A DNA stretch of 64,000 nt from Aegilops tauschii subsp. strangulata. Lineage: Eukaryota > Streptophyta > Magnoliopsida > Poales > Poaceae. Numbering within the stretch: position 1 is the first letter of the stretch; each line of letters starts with the position of its first letter. Of the stretch, positions 36,887-48,852 are shown piece by piece. The notes beneath the pieces were generated by a model. That model was not told the origin of the DNA. It was given only the letters and a program-made list of their open reading frames with translations, and ran no database searches. The translations under genes and the position numbers were made by a program. The stretch spans positions 251,071,135 to 251,135,134 of the forward strand of contig NC_053037.3 of assembly GCF_002575655.3 (NCBI RefSeq). The letters are read 5' to 3'.

Positions 36887-37804
36887 TGATAGAGGCAAAG
36901 GTGTCCCGTCTTTCGATGAGATGGTGGCTATCGTTTTGGAGGAAGTCGACTTTGAAGATCTGACTACGAACGTGCGAGGACGTCGCGCCTTAGCAATCGC
37001 TAAACCAACTCCGAGAGGTTATCGACCACGCCGGAGCACGATCAACCTGACCACGAGGGTCTGTTTCCTGCGAGCAAACGAAGAACAGGCAAGAAACTGA
37101 GATTGCAATCTGGATATTGCGAATATAAGATGAAAGCTTTATTGATCAAGGTGGGGTTCTGTGACGCCTTTGTCTGGTCGCTGAACACAAACGAAGTACG
37201 CGAAGTTGCAGCTATGGCGAACTTTTAATCTAAACAAAACCCAAAGTCTAAACGATGCCCTAAGGGCTGTATATATGGAGGAAGAGGGGGGGAATTTCGT
37301 GGCCCTTGAGGAAGGGGTCCGAAACCAACCCTATCTCTTGTTTCCCCACACATACGGACTCTAAAAACAGCCTATACTTATGTATTTCGAAATTACATGG
37401 GCCTGGCCCAATAATAAGGTGACGCAGCACCTAGAATAGCCTCTGGACGAAAGTTATGAAGTAGCATCTTGTATATTTCGTCCAAGGCTTCATGCACGCA
37501 TTATGGTGGCTTCAACGTCCTGAAATCATCACTTGTAACTCCGTTCTTGTTCCCCATGCGCATGCCATCATCTCCATGCTTGTTCTTGCTCCAATGTTCA
37601 TCCTTCTCAAAGCTAGGCCCTTCATTTGTAAGCAAAACAAATGTATCCAATTTAGGCAGCATCATATTCTCATGAACATTAGAATCATTAGCAAGAAACG
37701 AAAGTACCTGGTAATTTAATTGGCGTGCGCGAGCTCTAGTAATTGGTCCAGTATGTATAGCAGCAGGGCCTGTGGGTGTAATAATTGTATTGATGTCCTC
37801 ATCA
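36887..37804 (-). mobile_element. Shared hybrid LTR: 3' LTR of M1 and 5' LTR of M0
   Basis: A 918-bp minus-strand LTR with M1 pol upstream and, downstream, a primer site and M0 leader, so one LTR serves two internal regions. Most of it matches the M1 5' LTR (43838-44755). Its last ~100 bases carry the M0-type variants (ATGGTGGCTATCGTTTT, GATCTGACTACG in plus view) seen at 27662-28575 and absent from 43838-44755. The change of type inside the LTR marks a crossover or conversion. Confidence 0.85.
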
Positions 37805-40800
37805 TCCTCCCCTTCTTGAAATGAAGTCGTCCTCGACGGAAGCTCATCTTCCTCACCCAAATAAGGCTTCAAATCTGCAATATTAAAAGTGGGACTAACC
37901 CCAAAATCTGCAGGCAGCTCAAGTTTATATGCATTATCATTTATTTTCTCTAACACCTTAAAAGGACCATCAGCACGTGGCATTAGCTTTGATTTGCGCA
38001 AATCAGGAAATCTATCCTTACGCAAATGTAACCAAACAAGATCTCCAGGTGCAAACACAACATGTTTTCTACCCTTATCTCCAGCAAGTTTATATTTAGC
38101 ATTCATACGCTCAATGTTTTCCTTAGTTAACTCATGCATTTTTAAGATCAATTCAGCACGTTGTTTAGCATCAAAATTAACCTTCTCCGAAGATGGAAGA
38201 GGCAACAAATCAATAGGTGCACGAGGTAGGAAACCATACACAATTTCAAAAGGGCACATCTTAGTAGTAGAATGCAATGAACGATTATAAGCAAACTCAA
38301 TATGAGGCAAGCAGTCTTCCCACATTTTCTTATTATTCTTCAAAACAGCCCTAAGCATAGTAGACAATGTTCTATTGACTACTTCAGTTTGTCCATCAGT
38401 TTGGGGGTGACAAGTAGTACTAAAAAGCAGTTTAGTCCCCAACTTAGCCCATAAACATCTCCAAAAGTGGCTAAGAAATTTAGTATCACGATCTGAAACA
38501 ATAGTATTTGGCACACCATGCAAGCGAATAATTTTACGAAAGAACAAATCAGCAACATTAACAGCATCATCGCTTTTATGACATGGTATAAAGTGCGCCA
38601 TTTTCGAGAATCTATCCACGACAACAAATATGCTATCCCTCCCCTTCTTTGTTCGAGGTAAACCTAAAACAAAGTCCATAGATATATCCTCCCAAGGAAC
38701 ACTAGGTACAGGCAAAGGCATATATAAACCATGAGGATTGAGTCGTGACTTAGCTTTTTGACATGTAGTGCAGCGAGCAACAAAACGCTCAACATCCCGT
38801 CTCATCTTTGGCCAAAAGAAATGTGTAGCAAGTACGTCCTCCGTCTTCTTCACGCCAAAGTGTCCCATTAATCCTCCTCCATGCGCCTCCTGCAACAACA
38901 AAAGACGAAGAGAGCTAGCTGGAATGCATAGCTTGTTAGCACGGAACACAAATCCATCATTAACGACAAACTTGTTCCAGGTTCTTCCTTCTTTACAATT
39001 CTGCAATACATCTTTAAAATCAGCATCATGCACATATTGATCTTTGATGGTCTCCAAACCAAATATTTTGAAGTCAAGTTGTGAAAGCATAGTATAGCGA
39101 CGAGACAATGCATCAGCAATAACATTTTCTTTACCCTTCTTGTGTTTAATGACATAAGGGAAAGTTTCAATGAATTCAACCCATTTAGCATGTCTACGAT
39201 TCAGTTTAGCTTGACTTTTAATATGTTTCAAAGATTCATGATCAGAATGTATAACAAATTCTTTGGGCCATAAATAATGTTGCCATGTTTCTAAAGTCCG
39301 AACAAGAGCATATAGTTCTTTATCATAAGTAGAATAATTCAGACTAGGCCCACTCAATTTTTCAGAAAAGTATGCAACAGGTTTGCCATCTTGTAATAAC
39401 ACACCTCCTAATCCAATGCCACTAGCATCACATTCAAGCTCAAAAGTCTTATTAAAATCAGGAAGTTGGAGTAAAGGAGCATGTGTCAACTTATCTTTCA
39501 ATACCGTGAAGGCTTCTTCCTGTGCGGTACCCCAAACAAAAGGCACATCCTTCTTTGTAAGCTCGTTGAGAGGTGCAGCAATGGTGCTAAAATCTCTCAC
39601 AAAACGCCTATAGAAACCAGCGAGTCCAAGAAAACTCCGCACTTGTGTGACCGTTTTGGGCTGCGGCCAACTCTCAATAGCTTCAATCTTGGCTTTATCA
39701 ACTTCAATTCCCTGTGGAGTAACAACATAGCCAAGAAAAGATACTCGGTCGGTGCAAAAGGTGCACTTCCCAAGGTTACCAAACAAACGTGCATCACGTA
39801 GAGCAATAAAAACAGCACGTAAATGTTCCAAATGTTCTTCCAAAGATTTGCTATAAATCAGTATATCATCAAAATAGACCACCACAAATCGTCCAATGAA
39901 AGCACGTAAAACTTCGTTCATTAGTCTCATGAAAGTACTAGGTGCATTAGTTAACCCAAAAGGCATGACTAACCACTCATATAAACCAAACTTAGTTTTA
40001 AATGCAGTTTTCCATTCATCTCCCAATTTCATACGAATTTGATGGTATCCACTACGCAAATCAACTTTGGAGAATATTGTAGAGCCACTCAATTCATCAA
40101 GCATATCATCGAGCCTAGGAATAGGATGACGATAACGAATAGTAATATTATTAATGCCTCTACAATCAACACACATACGCGACGTACCATCCTTTTTAGG
40201 CACGAGTATAATAGGAACAGCACAAGGACTAAGAGATTCGCGTATATAACCTTTGTCGAGCAGCTCCTGTACTTGACGCATAATCTCCTTCGTCTCCTCT
40301 GGATTGGTACGGTATGGTGCACGGTTGGGTAGCGATGCACCGGGAATTAAGTCAATTTGATGCTCAATCCCTCGAATAGGTGGTAATCCCGGTGGCACGT
40401 CTTGTGGGAAGACGTCAGCGAACTCCTGCAAAATGTGAGTGACAGCAGGGGGCAAAGAGGAAGGCACGTCCTCGAATGAAAATAATGCCTCTTTGCACAC
40501 AAAAGCATAGCAAACAGATTTGCTGAAATCTAGTTCATCAATATCAGATTTTGTGGCAAGTAAACATGCACTTTTCAATTTAATTTCAGAAACAACACTA
40601 GATGGTTTATTATTAGGTTTCATTTGTTGCTCAAATTCCTTTGCCACAATCTGATTTTCACTCTTATTTTTCTCCTGTTTTGCTTTATTAGCTCTATTAA
40701 TGTCATCTTTCAAAATGGAATCAGGAGTCATAGGAAGCAAAGTAATATTTTTATCCTTATGAACAAGAGTATACTGATTGTTTCTACCATGGTGTACAGA

Positions 40801-42624
40801 ATTTTTATCAAATTGCCATGGTCTACCTAGTAATAAGGAACATGCTTGCATGGGTACCACATCACAATCAACATAATCAGCATATGTAGAGATACTAAAA
40901 TGCACACGAACAGTACGTGTTACCTTAACCTTGCCGCTGTTGTTGAACCATTGGATGTAGTAAGGATGTGGATGTGGTCTTGTGGTGAGAGATAGCTTCT
41001 CCACCATCTCCATGCTAGCCAAGTTGTTACAGCTCCCTCCATCTATGATGACGCGAACAGAACGTTCCTTCACAACTCCCTTTGTATGGAACAAATTATG
41101 CCTCTGATTTTGCTCTGCTTGTGTGACCTGCACACTCAAAACACGTTGAGCAACTAAACATTCATACCTGTCAGCGTCTTCAGGAGCCATGTATTGCGTC
41201 TCATTTTCAGAATCATCTCCACCATGTTCTTCACGTGTAATAAGAGCCAAAGTCTCCTCATCATAGTCACTAGCGGACTCATACCCACCATCCTCAGTAG
41301 CAATCATGACACGCTGAGATTTGCATTCTCTCGCAAAATGTCCTCTTCCCTTACAACGACGACAAATAATATCACTTGTGTGCCCTGTCGATGCCATGGA
41401 AGAAGAAGAGCTCTGCACAGGCCCGGCAGGTGTGCTCTTGGCAGAGAGTGGTGGTTGTGCCTGCTTTCTTGTATCACGGCTGGAGGTGGCACCTGATGGA
41501 GGTGATGGTGAAGTGGAAGTAGAAGATGCACGCGGTGTCCGTGATGAAGGTCGACCTGCAGAAAAGTTAGTTCGCGCCAATGGCTGTCGATCCTGCACTT
41601 CACGTTCAGCTTTACAAGCAAGATGGAATAAACGAGTGATATTATTATAATCCTTATACTCTAGAATGGTCTGAATCTCTTTATTTAATCCACCCATAAA
41701 ACGTGCAAGCATAGCTTCATTCTCCTCAACAATACCACATCTAATCATGCCAGTTTGTAATTCCTGATAATATTCTTCTACAGAATTTTTTCCTTGTCTC
41801 AAACGCTGCAATTTTTGAAGTAATTCACGTTGATAATATGGTGGAACCCAACGAGTACGCATAGCAGTTTTCAAAGCAGCCCAAGTAGCTGGAACAGGAT
41901 ATAATCTACAATGTTCAGACCACCAAACACATGCAAAGCTAGTGAAAGCACAAACAGCAGCAGGAACACGTCTCTCCTCAGGATATTGTAAACATGTAAA
42001 TCGTTGTTCAGTTTCTAACTCCCAAGTAAGATATATATCAGGAACATATCTACCCTCAAATGGTGGAATATTCAATTTCAGTTTAGGGAGATGGTCATGA
42101 TCTCGTACCTGAGGTGGTGGTGCCGGCCTACCGTTGCGAATATATACCTGAGGTCGACCTGCTGGTGGTGGTGCTGGTGGCTGCACGTAGTTCTGATTTT
42201 GATCAACCTCATCCTCATAATCGCCCGCATAATCGTCATCCTCCTCAGCCGCCGCAGGAGCAGGAGCCAAAGAAGCATCAACAGTAGGGACAGCAGCACC
42301 CGAATTTTGACCAATCTCAATTGGAACGCGCTGTGCCCGTCCCACTTGATTTGGAAGGCGGCGTTGGAGATGTGGTTGTTGTTGTTGTAGAGGTGCGACA
42401 TGTGCAGCCGGTGGTGGTTGGGGAAGACGCTTTAGTAATTCAGTAAACTTGTTATCCAGCTTTGTCTCAAACGACTTCTCCACGGCATCTATCTTCTCCA
42501 TAGCCTCTTCAAATCTGTTTAGCACATCTCCCACCTGGCCACTCATCATTTGCTGAAATTTATCATGCAACTCCTTGTTCGTCATGTTCGCCCAATCAGT
42601 CTCATCGGCTTGTGAACCTGCCAT
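37501..42624 (-). CDS. gag-pol: Intact CRW-type gag-pol polyprotein (1,707 aa), copy M1
   Basis: A second uninterrupted polyprotein, nearly identical to the one at 18021-23141. The start is the ATG at 42624 in an ACCATGG context. It contains the Gag core, the CCHC knuckle ([14 protein letters not shown]), retropepsin (IIDGGS), reverse transcriptase (YFDD), RNase H (DASGIGLGG), integrase HHCC and D,D-35-E, the GPF/Y module, and the LTR-encoded CR-like motif. It has one codon more than the plus-strand copy. The last ~100 codons lie in the hybrid LTR at 36887-37804. No lesion is visible, so this is a candidate source of active enzymes. Whether it is transcribed cannot be told from sequence. Confidence 0.93.
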   Translation of the reverse strand: MAGSQADETDWANMTNKELHDKFQQMMSGQVGDVLNRFEEAMEKIDAVEKSFETKLDNKFTELLKRLPQPPPAAHVAPLQQQQPHLQRRLPNQVGRAQRVPIEIGQNSGAAVPTVDASLAPAPAAAEEDDDYAGDYEDEVDQNQNYVQPPAPPPAGRPQVYIRNGRPAPPPQVRDHDHLPKLKLNIPPFEGRYVPDIYLTWELETEQRFTCLQYPEERRVPAAVCAFTSFACVWWSEHCRLYPVPATWAALKTAMRTRWVPPYYQRELLQKLQRLRQGKNSVEEYYQELQTGMIRCGIVEENEAMLARFMGGLNKEIQTILEYKDYNNITRLFHLACKAEREVQDRQPLARTNFSAGRPSSRTPRASSTSTSPSPPSGATSSRDTRKQAQPPLSAKSTPAGPVQSSSSSMASTGHTSDIICRRCKGRGHFARECKSQRVMIATEDGGYESASDYDEETLALITREEHGGDDSENETQYMAPEDADRYECLVAQRVLSVQVTQAEQNQRHNLFHTKGVVKERSVRVIIDGGSCNNLASMEMVEKLSLTTRPHPHPYYIQWFNNSGKVKVTRTVRVHFSISTYADYVDCDVVPMQACSLLLGRPWQFDKNSVHHGRNNQYTLVHKDKNITLLPMTPDSILKDDINRANKAKQEKNKSENQIVAKEFEQQMKPNNKPSSVVSEIKLKSACLLATKSDIDELDFSKSVCYAFVCKEALFSFEDVPSSLPPAVTHILQEFADVFPQDVPPGLPPIRGIEHQIDLIPGASLPNRAPYRTNPEETKEIMRQVQELLDKGYIRESLSPCAVPIILVPKKDGTSRMCVDCRGINNITIRYRHPIPRLDDMLDELSGSTIFSKVDLRSGYHQIRMKLGDEWKTAFKTKFGLYEWLVMPFGLTNAPSTFMRLMNEVLRAFIGRFVVVYFDDILIYSKSLEEHLEHLRAVFIALRDARLFGNLGKCTFCTDRVSFLGYVVTPQGIEVDKAKIEAIESWPQPKTVTQVRSFLGLAGFYRRFVRDFSTIAAPLNELTKKDVPFVWGTAQEEAFTVLKDKLTHAPLLQLPDFNKTFELECDASGIGLGGVLLQDGKPVAYFSEKLSGPSLNYSTYDKELYALVRTLETWQHYLWPKEFVIHSDHESLKHIKSQAKLNRRHAKWVEFIETFPYVIKHKKGKENVIADALSRRYTMLSQLDFKIFGLETIKDQYVHDADFKDVLQNCKEGRTWNKFVVNDGFVFRANKLCIPASSLRLLLLQEAHGGGLMGHFGVKKTEDVLATHFFWPKMRRDVERFVARCTTCQKAKSRLNPHGLYMPLPVPSVPWEDISMDFVLGLPRTKKGRDSIFVVVDRFSKMAHFIPCHKSDDAVNVADLFFRKIIRLHGVPNTIVSDRDTKFLSHFWRCLWAKLGTKLLFSTTCHPQTDGQTEVVNRTLSTMLRAVLKNNKKMWEDCLPHIEFAYNRSLHSTTKMCPFEIVYGFLPRAPIDLLPLPSSEKVNFDAKQRAELILKMHELTKENIERMNAKYKLAGDKGRKHVVFAPGDLVWLHLRKDRFPDLRKSKLMPRADGPFKVLEKINDNAYKLELPADFGVSPTFNIADLKPYLGEEDELPSRTTSFQEGEDDEDINTIITPTGPAAIHTGPITRARARQLNYQVLSFLANDSNVHENMMLPKLDTFVLLTNEGPSFEKDEHWSKNKHGDDGMRMGNKNGVTSDDFRTLKPP

Positions 42625-43837
42625 GGTTAGCAGCAATAGAAACACAAAAGAATATGATCCTGCAGACTACTAGAAGTGGTGGGATGGTGGTGTGTCACAA
42701 AACCTTCAAGCGAATCTCAAATTCTTACCAGTTCTTACCCAGCAGCAGGTGGTGATCGGCAACCGTTGTAGTCAAAAACTCTCAAAGCTTGGATATAGCG
42801 ATTACCAGGGAGAGTCAAACGCACGATGTAGACTTATGTGGAGCTGGGAAGGCTTATAATATGGTAGCAAAATGGTAAGCAATAATCAATTCAGAGATGC
42901 AAAGTTGAATAAACGCTCAACGACGGTACTGTGCTGGTCCTAGGCTAGACCGTGCTAGAGACGCGAGCCTAGAACACTAACAAAATCACGGCGCTGCACG
43001 TAAACAAGGGAAAAGCACACTCAGGAATTTTTTTTTTCGCTCTTTTTTTTTTTTTGCGCTCTTTTTTTTTTGCGCTCCTCCTTTTTTTTTTTTTGCGAAA
43101 AAATCACTATAATGGCGAGTGTCTCAAAACTCTTCCCAGGTCAAACTGACAGGATGGGCACAAAATTTTTTGACTATTTTTTTTTTCGGAAATCAGGGCA
43201 GCGACGACGAAAAAGTGCGACAAAAAATCACTATGATGGCGAGTGTCTCAAAACACTACCCGGGGCCCAAAAAGAGGATAGGGAAAAAATATTTTGGGTT
43301 GCCGAAATTTTGGCCTAAAAACTGCCCGGGGGTCTCCAGACTCTCTCTTTTTTTTTTTTTTTTTTTTTTTCCCGAGACCTACTCAGGCAAGGAAACACGA
43401 AACGGAAAATATATGGATCTCTAAAACAAACCGACTATGAAAAGAACTCGGATTGGTGGTGGATATATGGCGGTGGTATATGGCAGCGGTGGTGGTATAT
43501 GGATACGGATTCAAAGCGGTGGCGGATAAGCAATGGTGGTAGATGGCAAGGCGATGATGATGGTGCGGCGGCGGCGTGACAACTTATGACCAGAACTCGA
43601 AACTCTAAAAGACTAGACTCTAAGACCAGCAACTTGACACGACGATGCAACCGCAAATTCAACAAAGCAAAAACCCTAAAAAGATTATGCAAAGGCTCAG
43701 ATTGGTTCGGATATGATGAACTAACCCTAATTTTTTTTTGTGGCTTTTTCGTGGACTGTAGGTATGAAGAACAGACTCGATCTAAACTACGAAAAACTGT
43801 AAAATCTCACCGAGCAACCTGGAAATCTGATACCACT
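42625..43837 (-). mobile_element. Leader and primer site of M1
   Basis: Typical CRW leader in minus orientation, with long A-tracts (shown as T-runs at 43025-43095 and 43345-43370), a short CCATATACCACC tandem stretch (43455-43505) and the primer site at 43826-43835. The tract near 43345-43370 is much longer than in the other copies. Confidence 0.8.
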
Positions 43838-44755
43838 TGATAGAGGCAAAGGTGTCCCGTCTTTCGATGAGATGATGAATATCGCTTTGATGGAAGTCGA
43901 CTTTGACGATCCGACTACGAACGTGCGAGGACGTCGCGCCTTAGCAATCGCTAAACCAACTCCGAGAGGTTATCGACCACGCCGGAGCACGATCAACCTG
44001 ACCACGAGGGTCTGTTTCCTGCGAGCAAACGAAGAACAGGCAAGAAACTGAGATTGCAATCTGGATATTGCGAATATAAGATGAAAGCTTTATTGATCAA
44101 GGTGGGGTTCTGTGACGCCTTTGTCTGGTCGCTGAACACAAACGAAGTACGCGAAGTTGCAGCTATGGCGAACTTTTAATCTAAACAAAACCCAAAGTCT
44201 AAACGACGCCCTAAGGGCTGTATATATGGAGGAAGAGGGGGGGAATTTCGTGGCCCTTGAGGAAGGGGTCCGAAACCAACCCTATCTCTTGTTTCCCCAC
44301 ACATACGGACTCTAAAAACAGCCTATACTTATGTATTTCGAAATTACATGGGCCTGGCCCAATAATAAGGTGACGCAGCACCTAGAATAGCCTCTGGACG
44401 AAAGTTATGAAGTAGCATCTTGTATATTTCGTCCAAGGCTTCATGCACGCATTATGGTGGCTTCAACGTCCTGAAATCATCACTTGTAACTCCGTTCTTG
44501 TTCCCCATGCGCATGCCATCATCTCCATGCTTGTTCTTGCTCCAATGTTCATCCTTCTCAAAGCTAGGCCCTTCATTTGTAAGCAAAACAAATGTATCCA
44601 ATTTAGGCAGCATCATATTCTCATGAACATTAGAATCATTAGCAAGAAACGAAAGTACCTGGTAATTTAATTGGCGTGCGCGAGCTCTAGTAATTGGTCC
44701 AGTATGTATAGCAGCAGGGACTGTGGGTGTAATAATTGTATTGATGTCCTCATCA
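43838..44755 (-). mobile_element. 5' LTR of CRW copy M1
   Basis: A 918-bp LTR starting (minus) TGATGAGGAC at 44755. Minus-strand TATA is at 44221-44226 and AATAAA at 44089-44094. It is inserted into the internal region of another gypsy element just past that element's primer site. The flank GAGAC does not recur beside M0's far LTR (CGTCC at 27657-27661), as expected if M1 and M0 were joined by recombination. Confidence 0.9.
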
Positions 44756-44832
44756 GAGACAATGAAGATTGACGCACTGGCTGTTGCCTCAGATTTGCGT
44801 AAGTAAGCACCCCCTACCTGGCGTGCCAAGTA
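44756..44832 (-). mobile_element. Start of the internal region of another gypsy element, with primer site
   Basis: A short remnant between CRW M1 and the LTR at 44833. Minus-strand CTTGGCACGCCAGGTAGGGG (44811-44830) is at the primer-site position and is a motif I associate with Tat-type Triticeae gypsy elements. Confidence 0.55.
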
Positions 44833-45747
44833 TGTCATGGAGGAGCACGATCACCTATGGGACCAAGAGGCCCCTTTGTGGTTCGGCGGGGGAATGACCA
44901 CATAGCACAAAGAGCAGAGGCAGCAGACTAGCGCGGCGAGGAAGACTCGTTTTTACCCAATTTCGGGCCGCTAAGCAGCGTAACACCCTACTCCTACTTT
45001 GATGGATTGATCTGTGGGAACACGAAGACGTGGAGCGCTCAAGCCCGGCAAGGGTGTCTCGGGGAGAGAGGCTACGCGCGTACAAGTGCTAGGGGATCAA
45101 AAGATCGAATCCTTTGCTAGGTTGCCTCAGGCCTCCTTTTATAGCTTAAGGGGCGACCACAGTGGCAAAACAATCATTATAGGATGATTAGATGGATACT
45201 GAGCTATCATACCTTACTCTGGCAGTTAGGACAAGGTGCATTAAATGCACCGCTAGGTGTCGTATGGAGAGGTAGCCCCGGCGAGGTTCCTCCACCGCTT
45301 ACCTAACTACCTCTTATTTGCATGACACGCCTCTGGGACGTGTGTCATTAAAGGTAATCTCTTCTCCAGCATGTTGCCACGTGCACGACAGCATCCACCT
45401 AACCGCGTGAGGGCTTGGCACCGCATTGACTAGTGACTGGTGGTTCGATGAGGTGGAGCGGTGGCGTCCTGGCGGGGGCTTGCAGGCATGGGGCCTGCCG
45501 GGGTGGCTTGGCCTCGATCCTAGGCGTAGTATCGACCCTGCCGGCCTCGCCTGCTCGGCAGGGGAGACCTCCCTGAGGATCTTCAAGTTGTTTGCTTGAC
45601 TTGGTCTTCTTGATGCACACCTTTATCTCACGAAGAGCGGTTTCTCTGGCTTATTGTGTATATGAGACTGGTCACATGACACAAGTGACTTGCGACGCGC
45701 CTGTGCATAAGTCAGGGCGGCAAACACTCATGTTTGTTGCACCGACA
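44833..45747 (-). mobile_element. 5' LTR (about 915 bp) of a gypsy element
   Basis: Plus-strand ends TGTCATGG and CACCGACA give the terminal inverted repeat TGTC...GACA. It is followed on the minus strand by the primer-site motif. GC-rich, no reading frame of note. The partner LTR is not in the window; most of the element has been lost or displaced at the CRW M1 junction. Confidence 0.65.
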
Positions 45748-46607
45748 CAATGCATATATTTTGCATAACTAAGCATATGCGATGTCATCATCTATCCCAA
45801 ACGCGAGTCTTCAGACAACCGTTTGTGATATCTCGAATATCCCAAACATTCCATCCTTGCTACTCGTTTGTGTTCGCACTACCATCGGAGTCGGTATTTT
45901 GTGGTGCTGCGTTTACGATGCGCGCCCCATCACAAATAGTTCACGGTTATAGAATGTGTACAATAAGCAGACAATCACACACATTTACTTTTCCTCGACT
46001 GTATTTGATTTGATGTAGGACTGCATGCAGTTGTCCGTATAAAACTGTACACAAAGCTTGAATATATCCCACACGATTCATCCGTCGTACCCACGTCGGA
46101 TGAAGGCCTATCGCACACGTTCTTCTATGAGCAAACGTTTACGATGCACACGACATCATAAACTGTCCATAATTGCCTAGCGTGTGTGATAAGGTGACTT
46201 TGCAAACATTTAATATGAAGGATTGTGTGCGATGCTGTTGTTAATCTCACACGTTTTTCTTGGTTGATCGTGTGCGCAGTAGAGATTCATCGCACACATA
46301 GGGGATCTGAGAAACATGTCTGATCTTGACGTTTATCACACATGTTTTGCTTTCGCAAACCGTGTGCGGTGTACTGGCATGCAGAATATCATTTATCCCT
46401 AATTTAGTCCCTGCATTTAAAAATCACAGATTTGAAAGCAGGCAATCACTTATTTCATATCGTAGCATGTTTATTACAAATATAGGTTCAAGCACGAATG
46501 CATAATGCGATGCACATGTACATATATTGAAGAACTACAGAAGCACCAAGTAAAGAATGATGAACCACAGCTGTACTAAGGATTGTAAAGAGAGAGGCGA
46601 AAGACAT
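45748..46607. mobile_element. CACTA-like subterminal sequence (tentative)
   Basis: Many short degenerate motifs around CACACG/CGTGTG and CAAACG/CGTTTG occur in both orientations (for example near 46070, 46110, 46140, 46180, 46230, 46260, 46330, 46360). Dense short repeats in both directions resemble the subterminal repeats of CACTA DNA transposons. No CACTA terminal inverted repeat was identified, so the call is by texture and by the adjoining exon-like blocks. Confidence 0.35.
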
Positions 46608-46781
46608 TCTAGTTGCTGGAGTAGGTGAAACGGAATGCCCATATTGTGCCCTCCTCCATGCGTAATGCGCGCATGACTCTAGGCCAACCCCTTGCGATGG
46701 CTGCCCGCCCATCCTTCACTGTCTTCATTAGGACTTCTCGATGCTCATTATAGTCTCAATGAAATACTTTAACCTTCATTG

Positions 46782-46786
46782 CATGT
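46782..46786. repeat. Target-site duplication CATGT, left copy
   Basis: CATGT at 46782-46786 and again at 47769-47773 flanks the solo LTR exactly. Removing the LTR and one copy joins the B3-like reading frame. Confidence 0.9.
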
Positions 46787-47768
46787 TGATAGAAGCGAGG
46801 GGCCCAATCTTTCGGTGAGAAGATAACCATCGATCTGGTGGAGACGACTTTTATGATCCGACTACAAACGCGCAACGTCATTGCGCCTTAGCAATCGCTA
46901 AACCAATCTCCTGAGGTTATTGACGATGCTGGAAGCACGATCAGCCTGACCACGAAGGTCTATTCCTGCATGCAATCGATGAGCAAGCAATAATATGATA
47001 ACGCAATCTGAATATTGCGAATATATATGAAGTATTTATATAGGTGGGGATCCTAAAGTGGTCTTGGTCTGGTCGTTGGACACAAACGAAGTATATGAAG
47101 TTGCAATGGCTAACTTTTAACTAAACAAATCCGAAGTAAACATATACCAGATTGATCTACTTATATAGGTGCAAGGGATGGCAGCAAAGGAGGTGGGAGG
47201 ATGTCTCAAGGCAGCCTAAAACTAACCCTAGGTCGTACAAGGCCCATCGGCCCAAGCGGAGGTGATGCAACACATTTGGACTTGTAGTTTGACTTGGATT
47301 CTGCTGTAGCGTCAGATTGTTTCGTCAATATCTCAACGCTCCGGACAAATTTAAAGGAGAATAAAATTAGGTTGGAAAGAGCACGAAATCTACTTTCCAA
47401 CAGAAAAAAAAGAATCAACCAATTCAGTGTCCGGATGAAAGAGATCTTGGCATTTTGAGTCAGGTATGTCTGTGCAGTCCGAATCTGAGTCCAGAACGTG
47501 AGAGACTTGGACTCTATCTTCTCTTGGCCCAAAAGTGACGTGAGAGGTCTTTTTGAACATCACCTAAACTTCTCTTTTACCTTATCTTCATATGTGATTG
47601 TACAAATGTCCAATACACCTGCAATTAGACATGGCACAAAAGTCTGTGAAATATATTTGTCCTGGATAACATAAATAAATTATTGCATAGTTTGCATTAG
47701 AAATCACCTCAAAAATATGCATGTATGCAATATTTTTGGTCGTATCCAAGGTAGTAATGTCCTCATCA
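46787..47768 (-). mobile_element. Solo LTR of a second centromeric-type subfamily
   Basis: A 982-bp unit with CRW-type ends (minus strand: TGATGAGGAC at 47768, TTCTATCA at 46787) and a perfect 5-bp target duplication. Its R-U5 half matches the second half of the chimeric LTR at 15883-16791. Its U3 half differs strongly from the CRW LTR. It probably represents a related centromeric family (Quinta-like by analogy with wheat; not verified). The internal region was removed by LTR-LTR recombination. Confidence 0.85.
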
Positions 47769-48232
47769 CATGTCCACCAATCATGTACTTTGCGAGGTAG
47801 TCTTGAGTAAACTTCTTTGGGAACCACTGCAAATGAAAAAGATTCAGACATTGTTGTCTAACAAGTCATTATGGGAAGTAAAAAGAGAAGGCTACAAAGT
47901 TCGTACTTACCATCCTACAGCTCACTGTTGTGTTGGATAGAGCGTAAACAAATAATTTGATTGCCACTGTTCATATCATTTCGCTAATAATCCTTATCGA
48001 TTTCCTCACTAGATGCTGGTTCATGAATATCTCATTGCCCCATATGCAAAAAGGGTCGATGCATGGATCTTTGCCAAGGACTTATGTACCTACAGGCAAC
48101 AAGTCAATATTAGAGGCTAAAAAGTGTCCAAGCCTGGACCTATATGCACTACATTATGGAACAATGGGCGGAGTACAAGCCGACGGATGAAACTAACCTC
48201 GGCGGAAAATGCTGGCCACTCCCATTGTTGTC

Positions 48233-48852
48233 CTGCATAAGTACATGGAAAAGGCATGATAAGTACATCAACCTTAACATCAAAAAAATATAGCCAAGCT
48301 AAACAACATCATCTCCAAATGACAACTTGAATGTCTTGGTTTCAACATGCTGTTAAAGCAGATATAAAATGGAAGGGAATTTAACTACAATAGGCTTAAC
48401 AGCCACCAAATATTGTAATTCAAACTGCTATTGTTGAAAATGAATAGAACGTAGCTCATGCTTAAACATCACACTGGATAAATGAGTAAAACTGAAATAA
48501 AGGGCATGTGTTAACAACACCAGGCATAACAGGAACCAAATATAGTCGTTCAAACAGGTATTGATGAAATCGAACTACACATTTCCGACTTGCATATAAT
48601 GAACATCACATTGTGAATAACTGAAATAAACACGGCATATATGATCAGTATACCAACCAAATATAGCCATTGAAAATTGGATAGAGGCTCACTGCAACCA
48701 AACTAATAAGCAAATACAGATAAACGGAGCATATGCTTGAAAACTGGACAAATGCTCACTGCAACCAACCTAACAACCAAATACAAATAAACAAGGCATT
48801 ACTCACTATAAACAACCAAATATAGCCATTCATGAAACTGAATTGGTGACAG
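48233..48852. other. AT-rich stretch with no recognised feature
   Basis: Probably intron or intergenic part of the B3-like/CACTA-like unit. It contains loosely repeated AACCAAATATAGCCATTC phrases (near 48540, 48658, 48820), but no coding frame. Confidence 0.4.

Larger units (their letters stand above)
46608..48232 (-). pseudogene. B3-like domain gene fragment split by a solo LTR
   Basis: Reading the minus strand with the solo LTR ignored gives WFPKKFTQDYLAKYMIGG, HAMKVKVFH, a TGA stop, DYNEHREVLMKT, then ARGWPRVMRALRMEEGTIW and AFRFTYSSN with a stop at 46608-46610. The order (ligand-like start, KVKVF strand, GW, final F.F strand) resembles a plant B3 DNA-binding domain. Exon-like blocks with GT/AG-compatible edges lie upstream at about 47911-48089 and 48198-48232. 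The internal stop, and the solo LTR inserted in the domain, mean it is not functional. Because CACTA-like sequence adjoins it, it may be a transposon-borne gene rather than a host gene. B3 is my reading of the pattern, not a database hit. Confidence 0.4.

Noticed and set aside
43021..43095. Long T/A runs in the leaders as assembly noise or a terminator
   Set aside because: A-tracts with GAGCGC interruptions occur in every CRW leader; they are part of the element, though exact lengths may be unreliable.
45748..46607. A telomere-like or centromeric satellite from the CACACG/CGTGTG motifs
   Set aside because: Motifs are irregular in spacing and in both orientations, with no fixed repeat length.
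46787..47768. Cys-rich minus-strand frame near 47588-47851 as a gene
   Set aside because: It runs across the solo LTR boundary; the real signal is the B3-like frame split by the LTR.
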